From Rhodoferax sp. (GTDB taxonomy: Bacteria > Pseudomonadota > Gammaproteobacteria > Burkholderiales > Burkholderiaceae_C), in contig NZ_JAURYQ010000031.1 in assembly GCF_030653815.1 (NCBI RefSeq), positions 62,001-126,000 on the forward strand: a stretch of 64,000 nucleotides of DNA. Reading direction: 5' to 3'. The translations under genes were made by a program, and so were the position numbers. Shown here piece after piece: positions 63,352 through 64,000 of the stretch. The notes beneath the pieces are model-generated. The model did not search any database. It saw only the letters and a list, made by a program, of their open reading frames with translations, and had not been told where the DNA came from. How positions within the stretch are numbered: position 1 is the stretch's first letter; the number at the start of each line of letters is the position of its first letter.

Positions 63352-64000
63352 CTGACGGGGCCGCCTTTGGCACGCGGGATGGCTGGCGCTATGGCCTGCT
63401 GGGCTTGCCGCTGGCGTTTTGCGCCCTGCCGCTGTATGTGCTGATGCCCAATTTGTATGCGCGCGAGTGGGGCGTGTCCCTGGCGGCGCTGGGCGCCGTG
63501 CTGCTGGCCGCGCGCCTGCTCGATGCCGTGTTGGACCCGTGGCTGGGCCGGGTCTGTGACCGCTTGTTTGCCCGTTCCATCCGCGCCGTGCTGGCGTTTG
63601 GCGCGGCGGCAGCGGTGCTGCTCGGGTTGGGCTTTTCCGCCATTTTTTTGCCGCCGGTGCAAGAGCCTGCTGCCTTGCTGGCGTGGGCCGGTGGCTGGCT
63701 GGTGCTCACTTACCTGGCCTACAGTGCTCTGGCGGTGGCGCACCAGTCCTGGGGTGCCATGCTGGGCGGTGACGCGCTGCAGCGCAGCCGCGTGGTGGCC
63801 TGGCGCGAGGGGCTGGGGCTGGTCGGTGTGGTGTTGGCCTCGGTCACTTCCACGCTGCTGGGTGTGCCGGTGATGCTGGCTTTGTTGTGGTTGATGCTGG
63901 TCTTGGGCTGGTGGGCCTGGTCGCGCGCGCCCAGGCCGGCGCGCGCAACGTCTGGCAGTCTGGCTGGGCCGTCTGACCCGCACTCCAGGGCTCCAGTGAG
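63348..64000 (+). CDS. MFS transporter (GPH-like), 3' end outside window
   Basis: About 217 residues are visible of a larger membrane transporter. After a short cytoplasmic start it shows hydrophobic helices, including LGLPLAFCALPLYVLMPNLYAREWGVSLAALGAVLLAARLLDAVLDPWLGRVCDR, whose DxxxDPxxG...DR pattern is typical of MFS/GPH carriers. It starts at ATG 63348, overlapping the upstream stop (ATGA). The frame is open to base 64000. A role in moving a lipid or lipid precursor is possible, but not shown. Confidence 0.85.
   Translation, partial: MTDGAAFGTRDGWRYGLLGLPLAFCALPLYVLMPNLYAREWGVSLAALGAVLLAARLLDAVLDPWLGRVCDRLFARSIRAVLAFGAAAAVLLGLGFSAIFLPPVQEPAALLAWAGGWLVLTYLAYSALAVAHQSWGAMLGGDALQRSRVVAWREGLGLVGVVLASVTSTLLGVPVMLALLWLMLVLGWWAWSRAPRPARATSGSLAGPSDPHSRAPV

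Overview
The window is about 64 kb of a moderately GC-rich chromosome from a betaproteobacterium, most likely family Comamonadaceae and most like Rhodoferax. This placement is an inference from gene content and protein style: an mnmG-rsmG-LysE-parA-hydrolase-parB block with parS sites, a pyrophosphate-type phosphofructokinase, a rhodoquinone gene (rquA), many multiheme c-type cytochromes, and TRAP transporters. No rRNA, tRNA, CRISPR array, insertion sequence or intact prophage was seen.

Layout. (1) 1-6.3 kb: hexuronate catabolism, with a TRAP permease (cut by the window edge), a KdgF-like cupin, KduI, KduD, an IclR-type KdgR-like regulator, KdgK and a Gfo/Idh/MocA oxidoreductase. A KdgR-like operator lies in the divergent promoter. 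(2) 6.3-7.6 kb: a tetraheme cytochrome with an internal duplication. (3) 7.7-13.5 kb: chromosome segregation and tRNA/rRNA modification (parB, hydrolase, parA, lysE, rsmG, mnmG) with four parS palindromes. (4) 13.6-16.2 kb: pfp, an FMN reductase and a GST. (5) 16.2-18.7 kb: a three-gene cytochrome operon (monoheme, NapC/NirT tetraheme, monoheme) facing away from rquA, with a perfect FNR box between them. (6) 18.8-25.8 kb: the complete cytochrome c maturation operon ccmABCDEFGHI. (7) 25.8-26.3 kb: an AT-rich gap with clustered DnaA boxes, a candidate replication origin or DnaA-binding locus. (8) 26.3-28.2 kb: minCDE. (9) 28.3-31.7 kb: copper ATPase, CopZ-like chaperone, Crp/Fnr-type regulator and a DUF2892 protein. 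(10) 32.0-37.1 kb: a respiratory module of octaheme cytochrome, cytochrome b, outer-membrane barrel, small periplasmic protein and rhodanese, preceded by an FNR-like site. (11) 37.1-46.1 kb: housekeeping and transport genes (rdgC, Spy-like protein, membrane proteins, NnrU, gamma-glutamyltransferase, TauE, a complete DctPQM TRAP system). (12) 46.5-51.9 kb: an Lrp regulator and then an apparently AT-richer island holding a CBASS-like pair (CD-NTase plus 4TM effector) and two further genes on the same strand. (13) 51.9-59.2 kb: a GC-rich iron alcohol dehydrogenase, amtB, a GDT1/UPF0016 exporter, an HD-GYP phosphodiesterase, a DHH phosphoesterase and a TetR regulator. (14) 59.3-64 kb: a lipid-modification operon (FAD oxidoreductase, DUF1365, CFA synthase, chalcone-isomerase-like protein, MFS) running off the window.

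How it works together. The cytochrome genes, their maturation operon, rquA and the FNR-type palindromes point to an anaerobic respiratory programme with rhodoquinone and periplasmic multiheme carriers. The uronate cluster would feed carbon to 2-keto-3-deoxy-6-phosphogluconate. The defence-like island is the main accessory element. All functional calls rest on reading motifs and family resemblance by eye; no database search or computed statistic was available.
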